22,614 nucleotides of DNA from Suilimivivens sp964402925. Lineage in GTDB: Bacteria > Bacillota > Clostridia > Lachnospirales > Lachnospiraceae. The stretch lies in NCBI GenBank assembly GCA_964402925.1, contig CAYOED010000058.1, forward strand, positions 1-22,614, in the 5' to 3' direction. The position numbers and the translations under genes were made by a program. The first letter of the stretch is position 1. Each line of letters starts with the position of its first letter. The notes below the pieces were generated by a model. The model was not told where the DNA came from. It ran no database searches and worked only from the letters and a program-made list of their open reading frames with translations. This document shows positions 22,407-22,614 of this stretch, piece after piece.

Positions 22407-22614
22407 ATGACGGATACTGAATTGATATTAAACCGACTGGATAGTATGCAGAAAGAAATTACTAAAATGCATACGGAGATAAGCGGCATCCATGCAGAGA
22501 TGAATGACATGCACGCAGAGATAAGCGGCATCCATGCAGAGATGAATGACATGCACGTAGAGATAAGCGGCATCCATGCAGAGATGAATGACATGCACGC
22601 AGAGATAAGCGGCA
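22407..22614 (+). CDS. Coiled-coil repeat protein, cut by the window edge
   Basis: The first 69 residues of a protein that continues beyond the window. It starts MTDTELILNRLDSMQKEITK and then repeats a 14-residue unit made of two related heptads, EISGIHA and EMNDMHA. Hydrophobic residues (Ile, Met) at regular heptad spacing predict a long coiled coil with many His and Met. The start is firm: AGGAAAGGAGGAG lies just upstream and a consensus promoter sits at 22302-22330. No family can be named, since the functional domain, if any, is off the edge. The minus-strand frame across the same bases is a shadow of the repeat. Confidence 0.8.
   Translation, partial: MTDTELILNRLDSMQKEITKMHTEISGIHAEMNDMHAEISGIHAEMNDMHVEISGIHAEMNDMHAEISG
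22476..22614 (+). repeat. 42-bp in-frame tandem repeats, continuing off the edge
   Basis: Three complete 42-bp units (22476-22517, 22518-22559, 22560-22601) and the start of a fourth. They are nearly identical: the only difference seen is one GCA/GTA codon, at the end of the second unit. Such sequence identity suggests recent expansion. Each unit encodes 14 residues, so copy-number change keeps the frame. The total number of copies cannot be known from this window. Confidence 0.95.

Noticed and set aside
22476..22614. Repeats at the right edge or in the Fic gene (6728-6832) as a CRISPR array
   Set aside because: The units are directly adjacent with no spacers, are a multiple of three bases and continue a coding frame.

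Overview
The window looks like a chromosomal piece of a low-to-mid GC Firmicute of the class Clostridia, most likely Lachnospiraceae. The reasons are sigma-A-type promoters with TTGACA/TATAAT-like boxes, strong AGGAGG ribosome binding sites, a GerMN (spore-germination type) lipoprotein, ComEA/ComEC, HolA and YqeY. This placement comes from protein character and layout, not from a database search. Every gene but one is on the + strand.

Region 1 (1-10487) is an arginine biosynthesis locus, argC ... argJ-argB-argD, covering acetylglutamate to acetylornithine/ornithine. It is split: argC is separated from argJ by about 5.8 kb carrying seven unrelated genes. These encode a secreted or anchored protein of unknown function, an ankyrin-repeat protein, a lipoprotein with a C-terminal LprI/DUF1311-like domain, a nucleoside phosphorylase, a YbaK/ProX-type tRNA deacylase, a GNAT acetyltransferase, and a Fic protein with a heptad-repeat stalk and a C-terminal winged helix. 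A good sigma-A promoter precedes argC, and no convincing terminator separates the genes.

Region 2 (10502-18824) holds a membrane-anchored extracellular solute-binding protein without a permease and a small YdcZ/DUF606 transporter. It then has a competence/envelope-signalling block: comEA, an OmpR-type response regulator, a sensor kinase, a GerMN-domain lipoprotein and comEC. The usual comEA-comEC neighbourhood is interrupted by the regulator-kinase-lipoprotein trio, whose architecture resembles actinobacterial mtrA-mtrB-lpqB.

Region 3 (18855-20495) is the most unusual part. Two very large palindromic elements, called E1 (265 bp) and E2 (310 bp) here, flank a single minus-strand TIM-barrel-like gene. 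Each element has a long outer stem (50 bp perfect in E1; 72 bp with 2 mismatches in E2) around a core of roughly 165 nt. The cores are clearly homologous in inverted orientation, and several helices are kept by paired (compensatory) base changes. The outer arms have no obvious sequence similarity to each other. The segment sits between comEC and holA, which are near neighbours in many Firmicutes, so it looks inserted.

Region 4 (20545-22614) has holA, yqeY with a terminator, and the start of a coiled-coil repeat gene that runs off the right edge behind a strong promoter. No rRNA, tRNA, CRISPR array or recognisable transposase is visible. The first 200 bases are unassigned and hold a perfect 10-bp hairpin.
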